DNA from: Vitellaria paradoxa
Lineage: Eukaryota; Streptophyta; Magnoliopsida; Ericales; Sapotaceae
Assembly: GCA_019916065.1 (NCBI GenBank)
Contig: CM034239.1
Coordinates: 36,728,419 to 36,792,418 of the forward strand
Length of the DNA: 64,000 bases
Direction of reading: 5' to 3'
Part shown: positions 1-10,988 of the stretch, piece by piece
Layout: each line of letters starts with the position of its first letter
Position numbering within the stretch: position 1 is the stretch's first letter
The notes under the pieces: generated by a model
What the model was told of the DNA's origin: nothing
The model's input: only the letters and a program-made list of their open reading frames with translations
Databases searched by the model: none
Position numbers and translations under genes: made by a program

Positions 1-537
1 CATCCCCATCCCCGCGGACATGGGGGATCTTTTAAGGCAAGTATAGTTTCCTTTGATCTTGCTGATGAGCAATTCCAAGTCGTTCCAACACCGCCTCGTG
101 CTGTAGATCTGAGAAATGGGGGCGACTATTATCTCGTAGTTTTAGGAGGGTGTCTTTCTATGGCTTTTACGGGTGAATGGAATCATGGGAGATTGGAGAT
201 CTGGGTTATGAAAGAATACAAGGTGAAAGAGTCTTGGATGAAGGAGTTTGTCATTAGAATTGGAGGTTACTCCAGGCAGCCGTCGGCGAGGCTGGATTTG
301 CCGCGACGATGCGTAACTTGGAATCCTTTGAGGAAAGAGAGAATGGCTCGAGTTGTGTGTCTTCAGAGGAATGGCAATGTTTTGGTAGGGTATAAAGATG
401 GAGTTTTAGTCTCTTGCGATCCGGAGAACAGAACCTCTAAGATTATGTTTCAAGGGATGCCAAATTTGTCTCAGGCTTTTGTTCACATTGGCTGCCTAAA
501 TTCAGTTGATAACCCCATTCGCATGAATACAGAGTAG
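1..537 (+). CDS. F-box-associated (FBA) domain protein, 3' end only
   Basis: Frame 1 is open from the first base of the window to the TAG at 535-537, giving about 178 residues and no start, so the N-terminal F-box lies outside the window. The visible part is the C-terminal half of a plant FBA/kelch-like interaction domain. It shows the family landmarks SFDLADEQFQ, LGGCLS, then WVMKEYKVKESWMKEF near the middle and GNVLVGYKDG near the end. In this family the F-box binds SKP1 in an SCF ubiquitin ligase and the FBA region recruits the substrate; that role is family knowledge, and the substrate is unknown. It is clearly homologous to the broken gene at 2048-3322, which lies tail-to-tail with it. 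I see no frame break in this copy. Confidence 0.82.
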   Translation, partial: HPHPRGHGGSFKASIVSFDLADEQFQVVPTPPRAVDLRNGGDYYLVVLGGCLSMAFTGEWNHGRLEIWVMKEYKVKESWMKEFVIRIGGYSRQPSARLDLPRRCVTWNPLRKERMARVVCLQRNGNVLVGYKDGVLVSCDPENRTSKIMFQGMPNLSQAFVHIGCLNSVDNPIRMNTE

Positions 538-2047
538 ACACGCCTCCTTCCGTACCATAACTTTTCTCTTCATCTCGGTAGTTCTAATTTGAGTTCTTGT
601 GCGTTGTCTGTGTAAGCCTTTTGTGATCTTTTATGCCTATTGTAACGTCTCCAAATTGGGTGAAGATTAATGTTTTGTTCTGCAGCTCTGCGCTTATGAT
701 GCAGACCAGATGGCTTTTGATTATTTGTCGATGAGAGATTACGGAAAGAAATCTTTCCATTAGTGTCATTCTTAGTTACAACATCTGTTTTGACACTATA
801 AAATGTTCGTTTTCTATTTCTTTTTTTTTTTTTTAGACGGACGCATTTTCGCCATTTACAATTGTGACAGAAGACATCCGAAATCTTAATTCTTCTATTT
901 CAGTCTTTAGCTCTTATGTTCTCTGTTTCTAGACATTTTTGTTTCATAATTAAGATAGGATATTTCTAGGTCGGGTAATTATTTGTTTCCTAATTTTTCT
1001 TTATTATGTTTTTGTTGGGGATTATTTTCTCTATTTTTAGAGTTGTAAACTTTTTGAGCAAAACAAATTATGATTAATAAAATTTCAATTTCTTTGGAAG
1101 TCAAAATTTCACGAGGTTCGAGGTGTTTTTAAAGTATGGGTTACGAGATATTCGTACGAAACGATAATTAAGAGCTTTTAAGTGATGGGTTATGGAATTC
1201 TCATTGGTTTGTTCAATGCCTTAGAACTCGTAAATGGATTTTTATTCTAATTTTTTCAACATGCCAATTCTGGGAGTTTTCATGGATTCAAAAAATTTTG
1301 GATAATAATACCTTCATGAAAATATTAAAATTGTGTTACTCGAATTTTAGAGTTTAAAATTTTTTAGAGTTTTATTGTTGATTTTTTTTTGTGTCACTTC
1401 AATATATATCATAATATATTATTTTATATATACATGTCTAAACACCTATTTCATTTTTGTTGACAATTAAGGTGCTCGATGTTTATTTGAAATAAATAAG
1501 AGTTTGTATGTCATTTTATACATTAATAAACACCTTAAAGCCTATTTAAAACAAACTCTCAAACATGGGTTTATTAATTTTAAACTTATGTTCGTAAACA
1601 CACACCTTGTAACTCATATTACCTAAACACTTCAAAACCCATAATTTGAAAATACTTCAGAACCCATGCTATAAAACACTCAAGCACAGCCTTAAGTTTT
1701 ACAAGAGGCTGGTAAGATCACACAAAAACAAACCTTGTACAAACAGTTACAATGAAGAGCAACGTGGGCGTGGGAGTATCAACTGAATTAAGGTAGCCCA
1801 TCATGTGAGCAAACGTCTGAAACAAATCAAAGTATCCACTGAAAGATTAGCTTCTCAAACAGTCCCTTCTCGGGATCATGAGAGAGACATGGCAAAAGGC
1901 CTACTGAGGTTTATTTATTCCCATATATTTTGAAGAGAAAAAAAAAAAAAATATATATATATATATATAAAGGAATTGCATACAACTTGTACAAAGCAAA
2001 ATTGCATACAGATTGTCCATTTTCTGGGAAATGCAAATCAACAACAT
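538..2047. other. intergenic, with a candidate inverted-repeat element
   Basis: No gene seen. The first few hundred bases are presumably the 3' UTR of the gene ending at 537. Between about 1104 and 1700 the motif ATGGGTTnnGAAG occurs repeatedly, in one orientation near 1130-1190 and in the other near 1600-1690, which suggests a decayed TIR element. There is a poly(A)/(TA)n tract at 1939-1970. Confidence 0.4.
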
Positions 2048-3322
2048 CTAGTTTGTTCTTGTAAGAATTGGGGCATCAATTCCATCGAGGCAGCCAGCAT
2101 GAACAACTGTTTGAAACAAAACAGGCATCCCCTGAAACAGTAGTTTCTTAAATGTTCCACTCTCTGGATCATGAGAACCCAAAACCCCTCCTCTGTACTC
2201 CACCAAACATTACCAATCTTCAACAGGCACAGAACTCGAGCAATTCTTTGTCTCCGAACATTCTTACAAATCCTTTGTGGTGGTTGAAATTCTGGTTTGA
2301 TGAACTGTTGGGAGTAACCTTGAATGCAGAATTGTTTGATCCACGACTCTTTCACACCGTACTCTTTCATAATCCAAATCCGAAATATTTCACGGCGGTG
2401 GCCAACAACTGCGGAAAGACACCCTCCCAACGCTGTCAGATGATAGTTACACCAATTTAGTCCGACGCCATCGTGTCTAGGGACCTCTTGGAACTGCTCA
2501 TCAGCTAAGTCAAAAGAATCAATGGCTCTGTTACTATAAAACGAAACCCCTCTATATAGTTGCGGTTCTGTCAACCAATGAAGTCTTCCATTCACCGAGG
2601 CTTCTGATCCTCGCCATTCCACGATGTCTCTGTGAAGTAGATTTCCCACGCGAGGTACTTCTCCTATGCTTCTCCATTCCGAATCTCCAAGAGTATGTAC
2701 TTGAACTACCGATGAAGGTATTTAGGACATCCATCTGGGACAAGCTTTGGTGGGTGGGGGGCGCCTTGATGCAAATTCAATAGAAGACTAACTTAACTAC
2801 CTTGTATTCATTAGTCCCTGGATGGAACCCAAATCCAAACAACACTAGTTGATCTTCAAACTGCTTGGATTTGGGAAGCTCTTTGAATTCCCTAGTAAAA
2901 GGATTGCATATGTATAGTTGATCAACATGTAAAGAGTTGGATGAGCACAAGAAACCGTTGCACGAGGCGATTATGCTAAACTTGGGCATCATATCACTAA
3001 AAGGAGTTTGAAAGTTTCTCGCAATCCCATTGTCCTGTTCATCAGAGAATTCCACAAAATAGAGGTGATTTCTGAGAGGATAGTTGCTATGAAAAATCAG
3101 CCATGGATTTTCACCTGCTGTCTGAGAAAAGTGAAGTTCAATAAGTTTTGGATCGTAAGTTAAACTGTCCCAGGCTCGGCTTACAAACCTGAATTGCATA
3201 AGAGATGTCACGAGAAGCCTTGAGAGTATGTTGAGGAAGATGTCACATGGTAGACTCTCCATCCCCGTCCTTGGTTGATGATCTTCTGGATTGCATTTGC
3301 TTTTCTCGCTGGCTGAATCCAT
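2048..3322 (-). pseudogene. F-box/FBA protein pseudogene with several frameshifts
   Basis: Reading leftwards from ATG at 3320-3322, an F-box (LPCDIFLNILSRL, then RFVSRAWDSL, about residues 23-55) and the start of an FBA domain (CNGFLCSS, ICNPFTREFKELP, GFGFHPGTNEYKVVKL) are open for 181 codons to a TGA at 2777-2779. Homology resumes in a second frame over PPKLVPDGCPKY and in a third frame from VQVHTLGDSEWRS (about 2715), continuing through IWIMKEYGVKESWIKQF. Near 2217 another shift occurs: the neighbour at 1-537 has AATGTTTTGG where this copy has AATGTTTGG, a one-T loss. After it the ending APILTRTN-stop at 2048-2050 is in another frame. At least three frame changes are needed to read a normal-length protein, so I call it a pseudogene. 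Assembly errors in homopolymers are the main alternative, and an intron is less likely. Confidence 0.82.
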
Positions 3323-4493
3323 GACTCGGCAAAGTATCAGAAAGATACTGCATAGGCAAGAAGGAATAGAGATGAAGAAAGAAATTTGGAGAAGATGACA
3401 TGCGAAAACTTTGATGGTAACACCGGATAATGAGAAGATGACATGGGGAACGTTGTTAGGATTGGTTCAAATTCCAAACAAATCATAAAATCCTGCACAG
3501 GTTTTGTTTTTACTTGGAGTACCGAAGTGCCATACTTCTTTATTAGTTGTCGTGACCTTTCAACTTCTCATTGGGTACATGTATTTGTATTAATGCATGG
3601 TTAGGTCATTATATTAATAAAATAAAATAAAATAAAAAGGTTGGGAGAAAAAAACAGTGCTTTATAATGGAATTGAAAGCATTCTTTTGGAAGTGGGGAG
3701 AAAAAAACAGTGAGTGCAAGTGCCAAGTCTTGTACTCGGTGCGAGTGTGTTCTTGTAGGAGTGAGAGTATAAGGGGTTGGCTTTTGGTATTCAAACTTAA
3801 GTGTACTTATATTAAATATTTTCATAGTAAAAGGAACGGAATCTTCTCTGTGCAGTAAGCGTGCTATAGCCGAACCATCCATCAAAATCTTACGTGTCTT
3901 TATTTGTTTTAATTTTTTCATCATACTGCCATTGATTGCTATTATGGTTGTGTTTGAATCTTGATTCTTGGGTGCTTCTGCATAAAAACCCAACAAACTT
4001 AGTTGATAACAACAGATAAGTAATATCGAACATTGGAGAACAAATAATACAAACCAATCTTTTGGGTCCAGTATTGAATAATTTATTGGAAAATAATTTA
4101 CAAATCTTCGCTTTCTCAGGAGGGTGAGCATATCCCTCACAGCAAATATAACATCAAAGGATTTTTTTTTTTTTTTTAAGAAATGAAGATTATGTAATTC
4201 TAAATTGATGTCATAGATTGATTCCACCAATAACTAACCTTGGGTGGTACTTCAAGTAATGAGATTTTGAATTTATTCTTTAATAATCACTAATTCGAAT
4301 GGATATCTTGAGTATTTAAAAAAAAAAAAAAGATTCCACCAGCAAAATTCCTAAAAAACTATAAAATTTCAAAGTAAATAATATTGAGAAAACAATACCA
4401 TAACAAAAGTTGGAGAAATTTTAAGGGCAATACATCTGGTTAATAGTCATTTTTTGTGATCTTGACTTAGGCAGGAAAGTTAATTATCCTATT
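3323..4493. other. intergenic, no gene supported
   Basis: This is upstream sequence of the F-box pseudogene plus AT-rich spacer. An open frame on the minus strand (3601-4230) has lysine and phenylalanine runs from homopolymers and no recognisable domain, so it is not called. Confidence 0.5.
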
Positions 4494-5390
4494 TGAGAGT
4501 CCTAATCTCACATAATAGTACCCAAATTCAAACACCCAAAATAGAAATTAACAAACATCCAAAAAGAAATAAGAATTTGTTGATAAGGGTAAAAATTTCT
4601 TTGAACATAAAAGAGAAAACAATCTTGAATATTTAAGTAGATAAGACTAAAAATTCTTCACTATGAAATAGGAGATTGCAAGGTTCAAAGAAATGAATTA
4701 TAAGTTTCCCCAACCAGCTACATATTGATCTGCTTGTCTAAGACATATCCTAACTTTGCTTGCTAGACTTCTCGCAATAAGTCTCAACTTGTGAAGAAGA
4801 TACCTTCGAACCTTGAAGGAAAAGCTCCCTAATCTGTCGATTCACTTCAGATCTGAGCCGAATACTGATAGATCTTTGCCAAAGAAAGCTGGTGATGTTA
4901 AGAACCAAGCAAATCTGACCAAGCCATCATCCCTTTTTTGCTTCTTTCTCTAAAAGTTTAAGTATGAGTGACGTTTTGTCCAAAAGGTTAAGGTTGAGAA
5001 GAGTTCATTTCCTTTTATATTAAAAGAGATGGTTAAAAATGTCATTCGGGCAGATTTTAAAAAATTTAGATGTCATCACAAGCAGTTCATGGACACAAGC
5101 AATTCTTGAGTTGCTCGCGAGATACCCTTATACATTGGACAGAAATTTTCAGGTATCACGGACAGCTCGCAGGCACAAATTACTCTCGAACTGATTGTGA
5201 GACACACCAACTTTCTGAACAGTAACTTACGTCTTTGATTCAATAATATATTTATGAAAACTCATTCTTCTCTTTCATTAATTCCAAAAACATCATGAAT
5301 TAAGATCTATCGTCTAATTATTACAATAACTAGCAACCTAACCTATGATCTAATTTAAATCATATTAAACTCACTTTCATTTTTAATTAC
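4494..5390 (-). repeat. decayed solo LTR related to the Copia element at 26.7-37.9 kb
   Basis: The segment starts TTGAGAGTCCTAATCTC, matching the LTR edge TGAAAGTCCCAAATCTC at 26719. It then follows the LTR in order: AAGTTTCCCCAACCA (about 4705), the GACGTT(T/C)TGTCCAAAAGGTTA block (about 4970), a match to GTCATTTGGACAGAT (about 5041), and AACCTAACCTATGA near 5335. It lies in the same orientation as the Copia element and is much more diverged than that element's two LTRs are from each other. No internal retrotransposon sequence adjoins it, so it is a solo LTR or fragment. The right boundary is approximate. Confidence 0.7.
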
Positions 5391-5790
5391 CTATCACTTC
5401 ATCCCTCTTCCAATTGCTTGATCGTCATCTAGCCTGTACTTTCTTTCCTTGATTTGGTTCCGTAGCAAAATTCATGATTCGATCAGAAGAAAGAAGAATT
5501 AGAGACGAAGAAATAACTTTAGAGCAGAAAAGGAAAAAAAAATTAATTTTTTTTTTGTAACTACTAATTATTAAAAAAATTAATTTTTTTTTTTGGGGCT
5601 TAGGAAGAAAGAAAAATTAATTTTTTAGTAATTAATTTTTTGTTAATTTAACATTTTTACCCTTTAAAATTTTAAAAAAATTAAAATATAAAATAATAAA
5701 TTTAATTATTTTAAAAAAATTAAAAAATTAGTAATTGACAATTCAATTACTAATTATTTCTTACCAAACAGACCCCTATACCAATTCGCT

Positions 5791-6012
5791 ACTAAGGAGA
5801 AATAATTAATGCCTTGTACGTGGGGAACATGTGTTGAATGACTTCTTTGGATATATTAATGCAGGAAATATTTATCAATTATTTGATGATAGCTACCAAT
5901 TACTTTTTGTCAGATGTGATCCAATATCAGGTCGAGGCTAAGGACAAATAATTAATGCCTGGTAGGTGGGAACCACATGTTGAATGACTTCTTCGAACAC
6001 ATAATGCAGGAA
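5791..6012. repeat. imperfect direct duplication, unit about 147 bp
   Basis: The block at 5791-5867 (CTAAGGAGAAATAATTAATG, then GTTGAATGACTTCTT, then TAATGCAGGAA) recurs at 5938-6012 with the same order of motifs. Spacing is about 147 bp. It is non-coding, and either a local tandem duplication or the ends of a small unknown element. Confidence 0.7.
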
Positions 6013-6331
6013 GGCTCGGATTGTTTGGTTGAAAAAAAAAATAAAGAAAAAATATAATAAAAATATAAAAATATGTTATAAAAATAATATATTTTAAAAT
6101 TTTTTTGAAAATAAAATAAAAAATAATTATAATTTAATAAATTTTATTATTTTTTGATCGGCCTAACAGCCTCACCCATTTGAGTGTGCCGCGGATCTAA
6201 ACCATCTCGTGATTCACGAAAACAATCATGTGATTCCACATTTATGCGAAAAATTACGACATGTTCTGTCACCTATATTTAAAATGTTCACGTAATTACG
6301 TAAACACCCATTGCTAGAACTTCTGTTTTAA

Positions 6332-6493
6332 GGCCATCGACTTTTTTTGATCGTTCGGAGTCCTTAAAAAAAAATAAAAAAAAATTAATGAATGGGATTG
6401 ATGTGATGTGAAAATAATAAGTGACAAAATATGATTAGAGAGATTTGAAAATTTTTAAAATTTTTTGATTTTTTTATAGCTCTAAACGAACCC
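6332..6493. mobile_element. possible MITE flanked by TTAA
   Basis: TTAA (6328-6331) is followed by GG, then CGTTCGGAG and an A-run. The right end has a T-run, then CTCTAAACGAACCC, then TTAA (6494-6497). The inner arms GTTCGGAG and CTCTAAACGAAC are imperfect inverted repeats. This resembles the Tourist-type MITEs at 14989 but is poorly matched. Confidence 0.35.
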
Positions 6494-7422
6494 TTAATTT
6501 GCTATTTTTTTTTTATCGTTTGGACAAGTTTATAAATTTGTCACTTAAACACCGTATAGATCTCGTTTGGAGTAAGAAAAAATAAGATAAATTGAGATAA
6601 AATATGATTTAAAGTTAATTTTGACACTTTTTTTTTTAAATAACAAACCGTGAGAACGATTTTTCAAATCCGTTCCCACGGATTCAAATAAATTTATAAA
6701 AAATAATAATATAATACTCATTTGAAAGTTTTCGATACGAAAAATATGATTGTAAAAAAAATTTACACATTCGGTTAACTTACTTTCATATTTTTTAATT
6801 TTTTTAGTGAAATATTAAAACTTTTTAAAATTAATGATGCCAGAAAAATTAGAAGTTGAGAAATTATTAGAAATTTAAAGAAATTTTTTTTTTTTTTTTT
6901 TTGTAATTTTTTAGCGTGGCAAACCGACCCATACTGTCAGTCTGATCAACCTTTGCTCCTTTGGTTGCTTCCGAAATTTTGGCAACTTTTGTATTTTCTG
7001 CAACTTTCAGCCATTAATTTTTTTTTTTTTTTTTTTTGCAACTTTTACCCGTTTAATACGCACACTTTTGTACAGTATAGATGGGAGAATATAATATTCA
7101 TTTTACATAAAATTATATTAAAAAGTTTATAATTTTTGTTTAAATAATAAAAAATTATTAAAAATTATCATTTGTTTAACACGTAAATAAAAAATTTTAA
7201 TTAGTAGTTTTTGATAAAAAAAAATTATTAAGAATTAATAAAAATTCAGTTAACAGACGCACCTTTAATCGATAACCCCAACTATAAATCAAATACATGC
7301 ACAATAACTATGACAAAATTTTCCCCCTCTGAAGCCAGCCCATCAGGTGTTGAGAGATTATTCCAATTTAAATTGTCTAAGAGAAATATTAATTAAAAAA
7401 ATGGCAAAGACGAATTTCAATT

Positions 7423-7423
7423 A

Positions 7424-7457
<34 letters not shown>

Positions 7458-7459
7458 TA
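7423..7459. repeat. (AC)n(TA)n microsatellite
   Basis: About eight AC units run directly into about ten TA units. Confidence 0.9.
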
Positions 7460-8382
7460 AAAAAGTAAGCACAATGACCACGGTTGTTAATATGACTTAA
7501 ATTTTAAAATTTTATGATTTTAGAGTAAGAAAACTTGATCGGTTTATATAAAATTTTAATATGAGTAGAATAAATAAAATTTCAATTTTGAGACCAAGAT
7601 CAATAAAATTTCGATTTTATAAGTAATTTTATTTATTTTAAAAATTGAGTAATTTTATCAAATAAATAATTTTTTTTTCATTTTTTCTTTTTCATTTTAA
7701 AATGATAGCCACAACTATTTCATTTGTTACTTTCTTTTTCTAGATTTTTTTTATTCTATAATATTATTCTTTTTTATACAATACTAATTAAGGACCATGT
7801 GAATTGTGTCACCAAACTGATTACTGTAAATTAATTGTAATAATTAAAATACAGATTAAGAGGTCTATAATAAAATATTATGGATACATTTTAAATTTTA
7901 CAAAAAAATTAAAAAAAATGAATTAATATTTTAATATCAATTGTGTATATCAAATTTTATTTTTTTTACCACTCCAAATGTCCTCATATTACAACACTCC
8001 AATTCTATTTTCCAAAATACAAGCATAACAACAGTTCGATGTAATTGAATTATCAATATTGAGATATTCGTTAATTACCAAAAAAATATATATATATATT
8101 GAGATATTTGCGAAGAAAGTAAATATTACTATTATGCCATCTGAGGAAAATATAAACCACCAAGAGTGCAAGAAAAGAGTTATCAGATGTTCAAACATCC
8201 TCGCAAGAACAGCAATTAACAACAAAAACAGCAGCCAAAACAACTCTTTCATTGTTAATTTCCAGACTCCTCTTGATCCCTCGTCTATAGCTAATTCCAG
8301 GCTCCATCCACAAGCCTATGAAAAGAAGAAAAAATAAATAAGGAAATTAAGGGAAGAAATTTACTAATATGATTTAGTACTT

Positions 8383-8623
8383 GTTTGGAGTGTCAAATTT
8401 TAATTAAAAAATAAAGATAAATGGTAAGATAATTTTGAATTGTTGAATATTTGATATATTCATCTTCAAAAAGTGTAAAAAGTTAGTAAACATTACATAA
8501 AATAAAAAAAAAATGGTGACAAATAAAAAATCTAAGAAAAACAAAAAAATTTTAGTGTTAAAAAACAAGTTCAAACATTTTAAAAATTATTAGAAATTTT
8601 TAGTTAAATTTGATGCTCCAAAC
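8383..8623. mobile_element. MITE with GTTTGGAG-type terminal inverted repeats
   Basis: GTTTGGAGTGTCAAATTT at 8383-8400 is matched by its inverted form AAATTTGATGCTCCAAAC at 8606-8623 (16 of 18 positions). The interior is AT-rich with no coding potential. Outer ends are less certain because the flanking CTT and CCCACCC do not match well. Confidence 0.6.
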
Positions 8624-8990
8624 CCACCCTAGGGAGGCTAATCAGGGAAAATGACTATTAATAGTGAAGAAGTGACTATTGACTTGAAAAACAGTAAAAG
8701 GGGAAAGGACTTGGTGGCTGTTTAAACAATCATAAAATACAAAAAGTTACTAGAATTACAATAAATTGTTAATTTTTTTTAATCAAATTTAGTTACATAT
8801 TAATTTTAAATTAACTGTTTGTAATTATTTTTTATATTTTTATCGTCCAAACACCTCCTTAACACTCGCGTGGAACATAAAGCTTGTGGGACGAATTTTG
8901 GGTCAAGGCTGATTTTCAGTTCACATACGGGGTTCAGTATGTGTCAGATGTCTAAAAAAAAAAAAAAACCAATAAAAATAAAGTGGGAAG

Positions 8991-9183
8991 GGCCTCGTTT
9001 GGTATTGACTAGAAAACCACCCAAAAAAAAAAATGCTTTCGAAAATATCTTTTTAAAAAATATTCTGAGAATTAATTTCGATTTTCTAATTCCATTTCCC
9101 GAGAATAGATACGATGATCTTGTTTTTAATTGACTCTGAAAATAAAACCAGAAAATCGACAATTAAAAAAAACCAAACAAGGC
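8991..9183. mobile_element. Tourist-like MITE just downstream of an F-box gene
   Basis: The left end GGCCTCGTTTGGT (8991 onwards) pairs with the right end ACCAAACAAGGC (to 9183), typical of PIF/Harbinger-derived GGCCTTGTTTGG termini. The interior is AT-rich and non-coding. It ends 48 bp from the stop codon of the F-box gene at 9232, so it probably contributes to that gene's 3' UTR or polyadenylation region. Confidence 0.6.
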
Positions 9184-9231
9184 GGAACTTCTGTACCTGG
9201 CATTCTTCTTGGCTTAGTGGCTTCAGAATTA

Positions 9232-10443
9232 TTAGTCTGACAGCCCATCGGCACCCGCTTCTTCGCAGGGACAATTACGCCCATCTCCGAAACATAAATC
9301 CCCGATCCGAACATTAAGCAAATTGAGGCTTTTCACAAAAGGTTCCACATGAAACGACCTAGCAGATGCGAAAATACCCAAACACTCGCTCTCCCTACTC
9401 TTCGGATCGTACAAGAACAGCTCCCCAGTTAACTTCTCCCTAGACTCCGCACTCTTCGTCTCCAATAAAACTCTTCCGTCCCTTGTGAATCCTAATCCCC
9501 GCTCTATCCATCGAAACCCTATGGTTATAGTAAACAGCTGAGTCCACGACTCCGGTTCGCCGTACTCTTTCATGACCCACACGTAACACTTGTGCATCGA
9601 ACGGTGATTATAGTGAAACACGCAGAGCGAGTCCTCATTGTAAACGCCAAGTGACGCGTGAAGATTGAACGTACTTTCCACGACAGGCGGCAACGCCAAC
9701 TCGCCGAAAGCCTCATTTACCACATCAAACGACAATATCACATTTTTTGATGGTGAGTAGTTTCTCTCGCGTGGATCGTATGCGATCCAATGGCACGAAC
9801 TTCGGAAGAAGACTTGCGACCACGGATGACCGAATACGACGTACGGAGTGGTCGTTTTACTATTGACGCTCCTCCAAGCACCCGTGCCGAGGCTGTAAAC
9901 CTCAACCCCGGGTGGAGTTGAGTAGCCGTAAGTTCCATTTTCCAGGAAATACGAGATCCTCACCACCTTGTAGTCGTTAGTTCGACGTTCGAACCCAAAT
10001 CCCAAAACGTACGTATACGGATTGTAACTAACGTTGGGTGGTGGAAGGGGGACGGATTTGTTAATTGAAGGGTTCCACAGAAGTATGCAATCTGAATTGT
10101 TTGAATAGTCATCGGACAAACACAGGACCCCGTTGGATGAACCCACTATTCTGAAGTAATATCTGGACAGAGTCGAGAGTGGACAGTTTAACTTGGTATA
10201 CTCACCAAACTTTGGGTCGTCGAAATGTAATGAGTAGAGCTCTTTCCTCTGATCCTTTGAGTACTGCCTGAGGAGAAGCAATGGATTGGAGGTAGCAAGA
10301 ATTTGATTCGTCTGAGAAATGAAATCTGGGTCGCTGATGATAGAGCACCATGACTTGCAAACGCACCTGCTCTGCATTATGTCCTTCGCGGGTAGCCTCG
10401 AGAAGATTTTGAACATCAATTCCGGAGGTAGATAGTCTGACAT
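9232..10443 (-). CDS. F-box/FBA domain protein, intact, single exon
   Basis: An uninterrupted 403-codon reading frame from ATG at 10441-10443. An F-box occupies about residues 4-44 (LPPELMFKIFSRLP, then RCVCKSWCSII). The F-box-associated domain follows: GSSNGVLCLS at 101-110, WNPSINKSVPLPPP at 123-136, VLGFGFERRTNDYKVVRI at 146-163, and WVMKEYGEPESW about two thirds of the way along. Length and layout match the CPR1/CPR30-like single-exon F-box family. In that family the F-box binds SKP1/ASK in an SCF E3 ligase and the FBA domain selects substrates for ubiquitination, often in defence or development. The target here is unknown. Its FBA landmarks resemble the two F-box sequences at 1-3322 but it is not a recent duplicate. 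The start is the first Met, 51 nt below a TATA-like motif. Confidence 0.93.
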   Translation of the reverse strand: MSDYLPPELMFKIFSRLPAKDIMQSRCVCKSWCSIISDPDFISQTNQILATSNPLLLLRQYSKDQRKELYSLHFDDPKFGEYTKLNCPLSTLSRYYFRIVGSSNGVLCLSDDYSNNSDCILLWNPSINKSVPLPPPNVSYNPYTYVLGFGFERRTNDYKVVRISYFLENGTYGYSTPPGVEVYSLGTGAWRSVNSKTTTPYVVFGHPWSQVFFRSSCHWIAYDPRERNYSPSKNVILSFDVVNEAFGELALPPVVESTFNLHASLGVYNEDSLCVFHYNHRSMHKCYVWVMKEYGEPESWTQLFTITIGFRWIERGLGFTRDGRVLLETKSAESREKLTGELFLYDPKSRESECLGIFASARSFHVEPFVKSLNLLNVRIGDLCFGDGRNCPCEEAGADGLSD

Positions 10444-10493
10444 TGCTTGGAATCAGATGACTCAGATCTCTGATCCCATGCCAAATTCAAAAG

Positions 10494-10503
10494 CCTTTAT
10501 ATA
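10494..10503 (-). promoter_or_regulatory. candidate TATA box of the F-box gene
   Basis: On the minus strand this reads TATATAAAGG, 51 nt upstream of the ATG at 10443. It sits at the edge of a (TA)n run, so part of it may be fortuitous. Two further TATAAAAAGG motifs lie upstream in the duplicated block at 10511-10620. Confidence 0.4.
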
Positions 10504-10510
10504 TATATAT

Positions 10511-10620
10511 ATCTTGAGGAATGAAGCAATTAGACTTGGCCTTTTTATACTTTAATCTTTAAAGCCGATATCTTGAGAAATGAAGCAATTGAACCTGGCC
10601 TTTTTATACCTTGATCTTTA
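10511..10620. repeat. two-copy direct repeat, 59-bp period, upstream of F-box gene
   Basis: ATCTTGAGGAATGAAGCAAT at 10511 recurs at 10570 as ATCTTGAGAAATGAAGCAAT. The copies continue in step through CTTGGCCTTTTTATACTTTA versus CCTGGCCTTTTTATACCTTG. Each copy carries TATAAAAAGGCC on the minus strand, the strand of the downstream F-box gene. Confidence 0.85.
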
Positions 10621-10778
10621 GGAGAAGGTTTATCCTGGCGTTACTTTTCATTTGGACATATCTATGGGAGCTGTGTTGTGCTGTATTAGGATAGTGTGAA
10701 AATTAATCATTTTGGAAAGCGATCATTTTGTAATGGATTGAAAAGGAAAATACTTATTTGCCACATAAGAATACGTGT

Positions 10779-10988
10779 GTTTGGAGTGCTAAATGTCTTT
10801 AAAACATCTCAAGCCTTTTTTAATATTTTTAAACTTTCTTTGTCTTTTATTAATTTTTTTAAACTTTTATCAATTTTTTTGAACTTTTACTAACTTTCTA
10901 ATAGTTTTCAAGGAATACACTAAGTACCAAATAATTTAAAATTTATTAACTTTTTTTGGTTTTCTTTACAAAATTTGGAACCCCAAAC
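10779..10988. mobile_element. probable MITE, GTTTGGAG family
   Basis: GTTTGGAGTGCTAAAT at 10779 is matched by an imperfect inverted copy ATTTGGAACCCCAAAC ending at 10988. The interior is AT-rich and non-coding. Same terminal consensus as the elements at 8383 and 14989. Confidence 0.45.

Larger units (their letters stand above)
5391..8382. other. AT-rich intergenic spacer
   Basis: No gene seen. It contains long A/T homopolymers, the direct duplication at 5791-6012 and a possible MITE at 6332-6493. The stretch 7478-7670 is an inverted, diverged copy of 19440-19660 (shared core TTAAATTTTAAAATTTTAT and TCAATTTTGAGA), so it belongs to a dispersed repeat family. Confidence 0.5.

Noticed and set aside
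3601..4230. 209-codon minus-strand open frame
   Set aside because: Rich in Lys/Phe from homopolymers, no domain, overlaps simple AT-rich spacer; no promoter or homology I recognise.
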